Origin: Nonlabens sp.
GTDB lineage: Bacteria; Bacteroidota; Bacteroidia; Flavobacteriales; Flavobacteriaceae
Length of the DNA stretch: 5,089 nucleotides
Assembly: GCA_030731685.1 (NCBI GenBank)
Contig: JANQTO010000176.1
Span: 1 to 5,089 of the forward strand
Direction of reading: 5' to 3'
The position numbers were made by a program, and so were the translations under genes. The notes beneath the pieces were generated by a model. That model had not been told where the DNA came from, made no database searches, and saw only the letters and a list, made by a program, of their open reading frames with translations. Positions 1 to 5,089 of this stretch are shown piece after piece (within the stretch, counting starts at the first letter, position 1; every line of letters starts with the position of its first letter).

Positions 1-1307
1 TGTTCTTCCTTTCTACAAATGCAATGGGAAGTAACGTTATGGCTGCATGGAGAGCACACCGCCGTGGTGCCTACTTTGCAAACCCTTGTTATACACAAAT
101 ACACCCTACCTGTATACCGGTAAGTGGTGAACACCAGTCTAAGCTTACCCTTATGTCTGAATCGTTACGTAACGATGGTCGCATATGGGTTCCTAAAAAA
201 TTAGAAGATGCAGAAGCGATACGCGCAGGTAAAAAACGCGGTGTAGACCTTCCTGAAGAAGATAGAGATTACTACCTGGAACGTCGTTATCCAGCATTTG
301 GAAACCTTGTACCTCGTGATGTTGCATCACGTGCTGCAAAAGAGCGTTGTGACGCAGGCTACGGTGTCAATAAAACAGGACAGGCGGTTTACCTAGATTT
401 TGAAGCATCATTCTTGCGCTACGGTAAAGTAGAGGCACTAACGCATGGTCAAAAAGACGCAAGCGAGGCCGAAATGATTGCCCTAGGTAAAAAAGTCATT
501 GAGAAAAAATACGGTACCCTGTTTGACATGTACCGCAACATTGCTGACGAGAACCCATATGAAGTTCCTATGAAGATTTTCCCAGCGGTGCACTACACTA
601 TGGGTGGTCTTTGGGTAGATTATAACTTGCAAACAACTATACCTGGTTGTTTTGCAGCAGGTGAAGCAAACTTCTCTGATCACGGTGCAAACCGCTTAGG
701 AGCAAGCGCATTGATGCAAGGTCTTGCAGATGGTTATTTTGTATTACCATATACCATAGGTGATTATCTTGCAGACGAGATTAGAACCGGAGCAATTTCT
801 ACAGAAACTGCCGAGTTTGACGCTGCAGAAAAAGCAACACGTGAGCGCATTGAGAAATTATTAAACGGTACAGGAACGCACTCTGTAGATTACTACCACA
901 AAAAGCTAGGACTTATCATGTGGAACAAATGTGGAATGTCTCGTAATGCAACAGATTTACAAGCTGCCATGGACGAGATAGCCGCATTACGTGCAGATTT
1001 CTGGGAGAATGTACGCGTGCCAGGTGCGGCAAATACAAAAAACCAAGAACTAGAAAAAGCAGGCCGCGTGGCTGACTTCCTAGAACTAGGAGAGCTTTTT
1101 GCAAAAGATGCATTGACAAGAAACGAAAGCTGTGGTGGTCACTTCCGTGAGGAGTACCAAACTCCAGAAGGTGAGGCACTGCGCGACGACGAGAACTTTG
1201 CTTTTGTAAGCGCTTGGGAATATAATGAGAACCCACGTGATGCTAAACTTCACAAAGAAGACCTTGTGTTTGAAAACGTGAAACTGGTTACTCGTTCGTA
1301 TAAATAA
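1..1307 (+). CDS. sdhA: Succinate dehydrogenase/fumarate reductase flavoprotein subunit, 3' part (5' end outside window)
   Basis: This is the catalytic FAD subunit of respiratory complex II, which oxidises succinate to fumarate on the cytoplasmic face of the membrane and passes electrons to SdhB. The frame is open from base 3 (FFLSTNA before the first in-window Met at 24), so the gene starts upstream; the Met at 24 is internal. Roughly 430 of an expected 650-670 residues are present. Counting from that Met, the family's substrate and flavin residues are visible: H27 in QIHPT, the catalytic-type Arg R98 in [11 protein letters not shown]190 in VHYTMGG, and E214 to R224 in the [14 protein letters not shown] block. 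The C-terminal domain carries the [12 protein letters not shown] segment and ends in VTRSYK. The sequence type is that of Bacteroidota three-subunit (sdhCAB) enzymes, which use menaquinone; sdhC would lie upstream. The N-terminal dinucleotide-binding motif and the flavin-linking His are outside the window. No frameshift is seen. Confidence 0.97.
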   Translation, partial: FFLSTNAMGSNVMAAWRAHRRGAYFANPCYTQIHPTCIPVSGEHQSKLTLMSESLRNDGRIWVPKKLEDAEAIRAGKKRGVDLPEEDRDYYLERRYPAFGNLVPRDVASRAAKERCDAGYGVNKTGQAVYLDFEASFLRYGKVEALTHGQKDASEAEMIALGKKVIEKKYGTLFDMYRNIADENPYEVPMKIFPAVHYTMGGLWVDYNLQTTIPGCFAAGEANFSDHGANRLGASALMQGLADGYFVLPYTIGDYLADEIRTGAISTETAEFDAAEKATRERIEKLLNGTGTHSVDYYHKKLGLIMWNKCGMSRNATDLQAAMDEIAALRADFWENVRVPGAANTKNQELEKAGRVADFLELGELFAKDALTRNESCGGHFREEYQTPEGEALRDDENFAFVSAWEYNENPRDAKLHKEDLVFENVKLVTRSYK

Positions 1308-1324
1308 AAGAATTTTAAATGTCC

Positions 1325-1340
1325 CGCTTTCGCGAAAGCG
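1325..1340. repeat. Perfect 16-bp palindrome between sdhA and sdhB (iterated element, copy 1)
   Basis: CGCTTTCGCGAAAGCG is its own reverse complement. It sits in the middle of the 55-bp sdhA-sdhB gap. The same 16 bases occur again inside the histidine kinase gene at 3923-3938. In RNA it could fold as a 6-bp stem with a CGCG loop, but no T-run follows, so it is not an ordinary terminator. It could modulate read-through or stability of the sdh transcript, be a protein binding site, or be a genome-wide iterated palindrome. The function is unknown. Confidence 0.8.
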
Positions 1341-1362
1341 TGACAACCTAAATACACAAAGT

Positions 1363-2109
1363 ATGAAACTTACTTTAAACATATGGAGACAGGCAAGTCC
1401 TGAATCTAAAGGAAAAATGGTAACCTATCCACTTGATGGAATAGAAGGCGACATGTCCTTTTTAGAAATGATGGATATTCTTAATGAAGACCTCATTAAT
1501 AAAGGTGAAGAGCCAGTAGAATTTGACCACGATTGTCGTGAGGGAATTTGTGGTTCTTGTAATATGATGATTAATGGGCAACCACACGGCCCACAACGTC
1601 TTACAACCACATGTCAATTACACATGCGTAAGTTCAACGACGGTGATTCTATAACTATAGAGCCATGGAGAGCAAAGGCATTTCCTGTTATTAAAGACTT
1701 AATAGTTGACAGAACTGCATTTGACCGCATACAACAAGCTGGCGCCTATGTATCTGTAAACACATCAGGTAATACACAAGACGCAAACTCTATTCCTATA
1801 GAAAAAGCAAAGGCCGACGAGGCTTTTCACAGTGCAACCTGTATAGGTTGTGGTGCTTGCGTTGCAGCATGTAAAAACGCCAGTGCTATGTTGTTTACAA
1901 GTGCTAAAGTATCACAGTTCGCACTTTTACCACAAGGTGAAGTTGAGGCAGCAGACCGCGTACAAAACATGGTACGTCAAATGGACTTAGAAGGATTCGG
2001 TAATTGTACAAACACAGGTGCGTGTATGATAGAATGCCCTAAAGGCATTAAATTAGAAAACATAGCTCGTTTAAATAGTGAGTACCTTAAGGCAGAGATT
2101 GCTGGATAA
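1363..2109 (+). CDS. sdhB: Succinate dehydrogenase/fumarate reductase iron-sulfur subunit
   Basis: This 248-residue subunit carries electrons from the SdhA flavin to the membrane quinone site through three Fe-S clusters. The N-terminal ferredoxin-like domain holds the 2Fe-2S ligands C58, C63 and C66 (CREGICGSC) and C84 (TTCQLHM). The C-terminal domain has C160-x2-C163-x2-C166-x3-C170 ([11 protein letters not shown]), then C215, C221 and C225 ([14 protein letters not shown]). These supply the 4Fe-4S cluster (C160, C163, C166, C225) and the 3Fe-4S cluster (C170, C215, C221). All expected ligands are present and the length is normal. The ATG at 1363 gives the usual [10 protein letters not shown] beginning. 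It has no Shine-Dalgarno motif, only an A-rich leader, as is common in Bacteroidota. It lies 55 bp after sdhA with no evident promoter between them, so it is probably co-transcribed; a strong hairpin follows the stop. Confidence 0.98.
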   Translation: MKLTLNIWRQASPESKGKMVTYPLDGIEGDMSFLEMMDILNEDLINKGEEPVEFDHDCREGICGSCNMMINGQPHGPQRLTTTCQLHMRKFNDGDSITIEPWRAKAFPVIKDLIVDRTAFDRIQQAGAYVSVNTSGNTQDANSIPIEKAKADEAFHSATCIGCGACVAACKNASAMLFTSAKVSQFALLPQGEVEAADRVQNMVRQMDLEGFGNCTNTGACMIECPKGIKLENIARLNSEYLKAEIAG

Positions 2110-2130
2110 CCACCGATTTAATAACTATTT

Positions 2131-2166
2131 AAAATCCCGTTGTAACTGTTGTTACAACGGGATTTT
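2131..2166. terminator. Bidirectional intrinsic terminator between convergent genes
   Basis: The left arm 2131-2146 (AAAATCCCGTTGTAAC) pairs perfectly with 2151-2166 around a TGTT loop, giving a 16-bp stem. The arms begin with AAAA and end with TTTT, and one further T follows on the plus strand, so a U-tract is available in either direction. The hairpin starts 21 bp after the sdhB stop and 31 bp beyond the stop of the converging minus-strand gene, so one element can end both transcripts. Confidence 0.9.
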
Positions 2167-2197
2167 TAGTTGCGCCCTATGGCATTATTCTATTCTT

Positions 2198-3046
2198 TCA
2201 ATCCTTCAAATACTCCTGCACATCTACAACCTCATAAAGGTGACTACGTTTCATAAAGTCATGGAAGAAAGCGACATGGCTTGCTCCGTAAAGAACGAGC
2301 ACGCGGTCGTTAGGAGTTATGTCCAGCCTGTTGAAGTTTGCATATATGCGTAAGTTGCGCTTATAATAGTCGGCAGCGACGTTTGCACCTTCAAAGTTAT
2401 CCTTTGTATTAACGTGAATAAGCAAGTCGGCATTTACGTTGAATAGAAAATCTAGGTAATTCTGCGTATTTGTAAAACGGTACAATTGTTTTGTGGTAGC
2501 CTTGTTCTCTAGTGCATCCACCTTTTGCATGAACGGTCCTACTTTAGCATAATAACCGTTGTAATGAGCATTTTGCGTTTCCCGTGCTAACTTTCCTATA
2601 CTTGGGTAATCATAACCCATTTCGTGGTCAGTAGCATGCAGCGTTGCGCCTGATAGTCTCGCTACTTGAAAAGCCAGCAAACCTACTTCTCCATAATAGC
2701 TTGATGGTTTCGATGGGTTCTTCTTATAGGCAGCATAAACGGCATCTAGCTCGGCTTGTTCTTCGGGACTTATTTCAACCAGAATTTTGGTCGGTTTAAA
2801 GGTTGCCAGTTGTTCTGCAAGCTCAGCAATTTCTTTTTGACGGCGAGGCTCACTAGCGTCGTAAGTAGATTTATGGGCATCGGTAGTGGTTCCCATGTGC
2901 CATGTGCCCAGTAGTAGTACCTGCGCTCGGTTGAATGTAAAAGCTTCCTTTGATTCTTTGAGAATTTGAGCTTCATCTATTTGAGCGGTGGACCCAAAAC
3001 TTATAAATGTCATAACAGCAATAAGGGTAGTTTGTAAAGTTTTCAT
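2198..3046 (-). CDS. Exported DUF5694-like protein with two GX2H motifs (TraB/TIKI/ChaN/EreA-like fold)
   Basis: This 282-residue protein of unknown substrate was recognised from motif pattern rather than a search. The start at 3046 gives MKTLQTTLIAVMTFISFGSTAQ, a short basic end plus hydrophobic stretch that looks like a Sec signal peptide cleaved near residue 22, so the protein is probably periplasmic or exported. The mature part begins with the strand VLLLGTWHMG (GX2H motif 1, G47-H50), followed by ILVEISPEE with E91, ATDHE with D140, the stretch YKRNLRIYANFNRL (residues 228-241), and RVLVLYGASHV (GX2H motif 2, G254-H257). A conserved Glu plus two GX2H motifs is the signature of the TraB/TIKI metal-dependent hydrolase group, whose relatives include ChaN and erythromycin esterase. 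Hydrolase activity here is inference. It is a single gene, divergent from the kinase operon and convergent with sdhB. An upstream in-frame ATG at 3103 would bury the signal peptide and overlap the promoter. Confidence 0.82.
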   Translation of the reverse strand: MKTLQTTLIAVMTFISFGSTAQIDEAQILKESKEAFTFNRAQVLLLGTWHMGTTTDAHKSTYDASEPRRQKEIAELAEQLATFKPTKILVEISPEEQAELDAVYAAYKKNPSKPSSYYGEVGLLAFQVARLSGATLHATDHEMGYDYPSIGKLARETQNAHYNGYYAKVGPFMQKVDALENKATTKQLYRFTNTQNYLDFLFNVNADLLIHVNTKDNFEGANVAADYYKRNLRIYANFNRLDITPNDRVLVLYGASHVAFFHDFMKRSHLYEVVDVQEYLKD

Positions 3047-3070
3047 AATAGTTGTTTTTAAATGATGATG

Positions 3071-3103
3071 TAAAACTAGGCAGGTAATAAAGCCTCGCGA
3101 CAA
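3071..3103 (-). promoter_or_regulatory. Candidate Bacteroidota-type promoter for the DUF5694-like gene
   Basis: Read on the minus strand, TTG (3103-3101) is followed after 22 bp by TAGTTTTA (3078-3071). This matches the primary sigma pattern of the phylum (TTG at -33, TAnnTTTG at -7) except for the last base. Transcription would start near 3066, leaving a leader of about 20 nt rich in A (AAAAACAACT) before the ATG at 3046. This supports 3046 over the upstream ATG at 3103 as the start. The match is by eye only. Confidence 0.4.
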
Positions 3104-3128
3104 TCAACTCGATGAGTCACGTGATTGT
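3100..3128. promoter_or_regulatory. Compound inverted repeat overlapping the -33 element (possible operator)
   Basis: Outer arms ACAATCA (3100-3106) and TGATTGT (3122-3128) are perfect complements. Directly inside are ACTC (3107-3110) and GAGT (3114-3117) around GAT, with an unpaired CACG on the right side. The right half also contains the 8-bp palindrome TCACGTGA (3117-3124). The left arm covers the candidate -33 TTG of the minus-strand gene, a position where a bound regulator could block or recruit polymerase. No regulator can be named. Confidence 0.35.
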
Positions 3129-3136
3129 ATCTACGA

Positions 3137-3161
3137 AACCGAATAACCGATAGAAAACCGA
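3137..3161 (+). repeat. Three short direct repeats AACCGA
   Basis: AACCGA occurs at 3137-3142, 3145-3150 and 3156-3161; the last two copies extend to AACCGAT and start 11 bp apart, about one helical turn. They lie in the divergent control region between the dyad at 3100-3128 and the 21-bp-spaced repeats. Six-base repeats in AT-rich DNA may be chance; a binding-site cluster is possible. Confidence 0.3.
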
Positions 3162-3194
3162 TTCATAGACACAATATGCCTGTTCATAGATACA
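3162..3194 (+). promoter_or_regulatory. Pair of 12-mers spaced 21 bp, candidate LytTR binding site upstream of the kinase-regulator operon
   Basis: TTCATAGACACA (3162-3173) and TTCATAGATACA (3183-3194) match at 11 of 12 positions, with starts 21 bp apart, i.e. two helical turns on the same face. LytTR-domain regulators such as AgrA and ComE are known to bind two short direct repeats with about this spacing. The pair lies 39-71 bp before the start of the operon that encodes a LytTR regulator, so autoregulation is a reasonable inference. The sequence itself is not a recognised consensus. Confidence 0.45.
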
Positions 3195-3220
3195 TGGACT
3201 ATTAATGCGCGCTTAATCAT

Positions 3221-3228
3221 TATACTTG
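3221..3228 (+). promoter_or_regulatory. Weak -7-like box before the histidine kinase gene
   Basis: TATACTTG differs from the Bacteroidota -7 consensus TAnnTTTG at one position, and no TTG is found at the -33 distance. If used, transcription would begin at about the ATG (3233), giving a nearly leaderless mRNA, and the second 12-mer repeat would sit at roughly -49 to -38, where activators that replace a poor -33 element bind. This is tentative. Confidence 0.22.
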
Positions 3229-3232
3229 TAGT

Positions 3233-4264
3233 ATGAAATTAAGACTGCCCAGCTTTATTGCTTCCTTTCTCGTGTTCTTCCTCATTATGGAAGTCATGCG
3301 CGACCTGCTGCTTTCACGCGAAAGCATGGACCAGTTCCTTGAGAATACCTTAAAATTTGCCGAGCTAAGCGCGCTGTCTGCAATTTTATTCCTGCTCTAT
3401 GCACTCGTTGCATACCTAATATTGTTTTATTGCTATAAAAAGTTTGCAAAAGGGCTCAGCGCCACGCTCGTACTATTAGGAGCATTGTCCGTTATAGGCT
3501 TGCGATACGTTCTTGAAGAAATAGTCCTTAAAGCGATTACAGGTTTTGGAAACTACTATGGCGGCATTACCGTCTCGTATTATATTTTTGACAACCTGTA
3601 TTATGCGATTTTGTACACAGCATTTGGTGTTTGTTGGTTTTTTGTGACTTATTCGGTACATAAGGAACAACAACAACAGGCATTGCAATTAGAAAACAAG
3701 AAATCCGAACTCTCCTTTTTACGCGCACAGGTGAATCCGCATTTTTTATTTAATATGCTCAACAATATCTATGCACTCATAAACATGGGTTCTGATAAGG
3801 CGCTCATGGCTACGGACAAACTTAGCCAGCTGCTTCGTTACAGCTTGTACGAGGCAAACCAGCAGGTAACCATTGAAAAAGAAGTACAGTCTGTAAATGA
3901 TTACGTAGAACTTCAGGGATTACGCTTTCGCGAAAGCGTACAAATCACAACTACCATTTCCCCTAATATAGATACGTTACCCATCATGCCTTTTGTGCTC
4001 TTGCCACTCGTAGAAAATGCATTTAAACATGGCGTTGCTACTGACGCATTACAACCCATAATCCTTGATTTGAAATACGACGCGGCCACCTTACAAATAA
4101 CCGTTGCAAACGCCATCGCCACACGTCAAAAGGACGAAACCGGCGGTATAGGTATCGAGAATCTTAAAAAACGCCTGGAACTTAGCTACGGAAAAAATCA
4201 TAATTTTAAGGTTCATAACGACGGTAAGCGCCACACGGTCATCATAAATTTGAACATCGCATGA
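3233..4264 (+). CDS. LytS/YehU-type membrane sensor histidine kinase
   Basis: This 343-residue kinase autophosphorylates on His and passes phosphate to the regulator encoded next. The N-terminal half has four hydrophobic segments (about residues 8-27, 45-68, 75-98 and 115-142) and little extracytoplasmic sequence, so the signal is probably sensed in or near the membrane. A short Gln-rich, charged linker (143-160) leads to the His_kinase domain (PF06580 type). Its phosphoacceptor is H170 in LRAQVNPHFLFNMLNNIYAL, the N-box is LVENAFKHG (N262), and the glycine-rich ATP-lid motif is GGIGIENLKKRLELSYG (304-320). These define the LytS/YehU class rather than the classical HATPase class. The ATG at 3233 lacks a Shine-Dalgarno motif. 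The stop overlaps the regulator start by ATGA, implying translational coupling. Odd point: a 20-bp palindrome encodes R231-V236, and a looped variant lies at codons 26-32. The ligand is unknown. Confidence 0.95.
   Translation: MKLRLPSFIASFLVFFLIMEVMRDLLLSRESMDQFLENTLKFAELSALSAILFLLYALVAYLILFYCYKKFAKGLSATLVLLGALSVIGLRYVLEEIVLKAITGFGNYYGGITVSYYIFDNLYYAILYTAFGVCWFFVTYSVHKEQQQQALQLENKKSELSFLRAQVNPHFLFNMLNNIYALINMGSDKALMATDKLSQLLRYSLYEANQQVTIEKEVQSVNDYVELQGLRFRESVQITTTISPNIDTLPIMPFVLLPLVENAFKHGVATDALQPIILDLKYDAATLQITVANAIATRQKDETGGIGIENLKKRLELSYGKNHNFKVHNDGKRHTVIINLNIA
3309..3326. repeat. Looped variant of the iterated palindrome inside the kinase gene
   Basis: TGCTTTC (3309-3315) and GAAAGCA (3320-3326) are perfect complements separated by ACGC. 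Compared with the 16-bp element, the central GC is replaced by ACGC and the outer C/G pair by T/A. It encodes LSRES in the loop after the first membrane segment. It may be a diverged copy of the element at 1325 and 3921, or chance given how common these codons are. Confidence 0.4.
3921..3940. repeat. Perfect 20-bp palindrome inside the kinase gene (iterated element, copy 2)
   Basis: TACGCTTTCGCGAAAGCGTA is fully self-complementary and contains the same 16 bases as the intergenic copy at 1325-1340, extended by TA on each side. It is read in frame as R231-F-R-E-S-V236 of the kinase, in the conserved stretch that normally follows the LQ-LRF motif of LytS-type kinases, and does not break the frame. 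The element has no stop codon in any frame on either strand (RFRES, AFAKA or LSRKR), so it can sit inside genes. Confidence 0.85.
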
Positions 4265-4953
4265 TAAACTGCATCACCATAGACGACGAGCCACTCGCAC
4301 TTCAACTGCTGGAATCGCACATTGCCAAAACCGATGGAATAAACCTACTCGCAGCATTTACAAATCCTATTGAAGCCTTGCAACAACTGGAAGTTCTCAA
4401 GCCAGACCTTATCTTTTGCGATATACAAATGCCCGAATTAAGCGGGCTCCAATTCTCAAAAATTGTGGGCAATAAAACGCCTCTGGTCTTTACAACGGCT
4501 TATGACCAATATGCACTGGATGGTTATGAACTGGACGTGCTGGATTATCTATTAAAGCCCATAAATCTGGAGCGCTTTCAAAAAACGGTCGCCAAAGCTA
4601 CCGCACGCAATGCAACTGCTACAATCGCTCAATCAGAAACAGCCACAGACTACATTTTTGTAAAGAGCGAGTACAAAACCCTCAAAATAAACCTCGCAGA
4701 CATTCACTACATCAAGGGAATGGCAGACTATGTAACCATCGTTACCGACTCTCGAAAAGTGCATACCCTAGGCAACCTGAAATACTACGAGCGCACGCTG
4801 CCCAGCACACATTTTATGCGTGTGCACAAAAGCTATATCATCGCCATGGACAAAATAGCATTTGTGGAACGCAACCGCGCTGTTATACTTAAAGAATATA
4901 TTCCCGTGAGCGATACGTATAAAAAAGCGTTTTTTGAAAAAGTACATGGCTAG
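4261..4953 (+). CDS. LytTR-family response regulator
   Basis: This 230-residue transcription regulator is the cognate partner of the preceding kinase. The receiver domain (about 1-120) has the acidic pair D8-D9 (TIDDEP), the phosphoacceptor D54 in FCDIQMPELSG, T79 in VFTTAYDQYA, and K99 in YLLKPI, all at the expected positions. A short Ala/Thr-rich linker (113-128) leads to a LytTR DNA-binding domain (about 131-228) with FVKSEYKTLKINLADIHYI, the ADYVTI segment, and the FMRVHKSYIIAMDKI block typical of the family. Such domains bind paired direct repeats, and one candidate pair lies in front of this operon at 3162-3194. The ATG at 4261 overlaps the kinase stop by 4 bp, so translation is probably coupled. 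The length is normal and no residue is missing. Target genes are unknown; the operon itself and the aminotransferase gene 20 bp downstream are the nearest candidates. Confidence 0.96.
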   Translation: MINCITIDDEPLALQLLESHIAKTDGINLLAAFTNPIEALQQLEVLKPDLIFCDIQMPELSGLQFSKIVGNKTPLVFTTAYDQYALDGYELDVLDYLLKPINLERFQKTVAKATARNATATIAQSETATDYIFVKSEYKTLKINLADIHYIKGMADYVTIVTDSRKVHTLGNLKYYERTLPSTHFMRVHKSYIIAMDKIAFVERNRAVILKEYIPVSDTYKKAFFEKVHG

Positions 4954-4973
4954 GAGTTTTGTATTTTAGAACC

Positions 4974-5089
4974 ATGCTAACATCTAAACTTCCCGGCGTA
5001 ACAGATTCTATCTTTACGGTCATGAGCAAGCTTGCGCACCAGCACAATGCGATAAATCTCTCGCAGGGTTTTCCTAGTTTTGAGGTAGA
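4974..5089 (+). CDS. PLP-dependent aminotransferase (methionine/kynurenine aminotransferase type), 5' end only
   Basis: Only the first 38 codons are inside the window. The translated start contains SKLPGVTDSIFTVMSKLAH, then NAINLSQGFPSFEV. The KLP...SIFTVMS...INLSQGFP pattern is the N-terminal signature of class I aminotransferases of the YbdL/kynurenine-oxoglutarate type, often annotated as methionine aminotransferase in Flavobacteriia. The catalytic Lys and most of the PLP site are beyond the edge, so substrate cannot be judged. The ATG at 4974 is chosen because it leaves the usual few residues before KLP. It lies 20 bp after the regulator stop with no terminator between, so read-through from the two-component operon is likely. 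An AGGAG at 4952-4956 is too far (17 bp) to serve this start in the normal way. Confidence 0.88.
   Translation, partial: MLTSKLPGVTDSIFTVMSKLAHQHNAINLSQGFPSFEV

Noticed and set aside
1094..1106. Palindrome-like CTTTTTGCAAAAG inside sdhA
   Set aside because: It lacks the GCTTTC/GAAAGC arms of the iterated element, its centre is asymmetric, and it encodes ordinary conserved SdhA sequence.
1319..1351. Ten-codon reading frame across the sdhA-sdhB palindrome ([10 protein letters not shown])
   Set aside because: It exists only because the palindrome has no stop codons; there is no ribosome site and the size gives no support for a real peptide.
483..1610. Several minus-strand open frames of 61-106 codons opposite sdhA and sdhB
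   Set aside because: They lie antisense to strongly supported genes, overlap one another and have no recognisable domains.
2078..2353. Plus-strand 91-codon open frame running from the sdhB end through the terminator into the minus-strand gene
   Set aside because: It crosses a strong terminator hairpin and is antisense to a well-supported gene; the translation has no recognisable features.
2198..3103. Longer minus-strand reading frame starting at the ATG at 3103
   Set aside because: The extra 19 residues would precede a clear signal peptide and overlap the candidate promoter; the ATG at 3046 gives a normal Sec signal at the N-terminus.
4572..4598. CGCTTTC followed by GCCAAAGC inside the response regulator gene as a decayed palindrome
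   Set aside because: The arms are mismatched and widely separated, and the region encodes normal receiver-domain residues.
4952..4961. AGGAG followed by a TTG as an alternative start for the aminotransferase
   Set aside because: The spacing to TTG is too short (2 bp), this phylum seldom relies on such motifs, and the ATG at 4974 gives the expected family N-terminus.
1..5089. A defence island, mobile element, CRISPR array or other new multi-gene system
   Set aside because: All genes belong to recognised housekeeping or signalling families apart from one single DUF-type gene; no transposase, integrase, spaced repeat array or tRNA was seen.

Overview
The window reads as chromosomal sequence from a marine-type member of the Flavobacteriaceae (Bacteroidota). 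The evidence is the SdhA/SdhB sequence type, A-rich leaders without Shine-Dalgarno motifs, a promoter-like TTG/TAnnTTTA pair of Bacteroidota type, a LytS/LytTR two-component pair of the kind common in this phylum, and a TTTCGCGAAA-cored palindrome that I recall, without being able to check, as frequent in Dokdonia/Nonlabens-like genomes. Genus-level placement is inference.

Layout: (1) 1-1307, plus strand, is the 3' two thirds of sdhA, the succinate dehydrogenase/fumarate reductase flavoprotein. A 55-bp gap carrying a perfect 16-bp palindrome separates it from sdhB (1363-2109), the iron-sulfur subunit. (2) A 16-bp-stem hairpin at 2131-2166 lies between converging genes and can terminate transcription in both directions. 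(3) 2198-3046, minus strand, encodes an exported DUF5694-like protein with two GX2H motifs, resembling the TraB/TIKI/ChaN/erythromycin-esterase group. (4) 3047-3232 is a divergent control region. It holds a candidate promoter for the minus gene, a dyad overlapping that promoter, three AACCGA copies, and a pair of 12-mers spaced exactly 21 bp apart just upstream of the kinase gene. (5) 3233-4264 and 4261-4953 encode a LytS/YehU-type membrane histidine kinase and a LytTR response regulator that overlap by ATGA. (6) 4974-5089 is the 5' end of a PLP-dependent aminotransferase gene of the methionine/kynurenine aminotransferase type, cut by the window edge and only 20 bp after the regulator gene.

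How the genes work together: sdhA and sdhB form the catalytic arm of respiratory complex II; the membrane anchor gene sdhC would be expected upstream of the window. The kinase and regulator are a co-translated signalling pair. The spaced direct repeat in front of them is a plausible LytTR binding site, which would make the operon autoregulated. No mobile element, tRNA, rRNA or CRISPR array is visible.

I see no novel multi-gene system. The least explained signals are the iterated palindrome (one intergenic copy, one 20-bp copy inside the kinase gene, one looped variant near the kinase start) and the 21-bp-spaced repeat.
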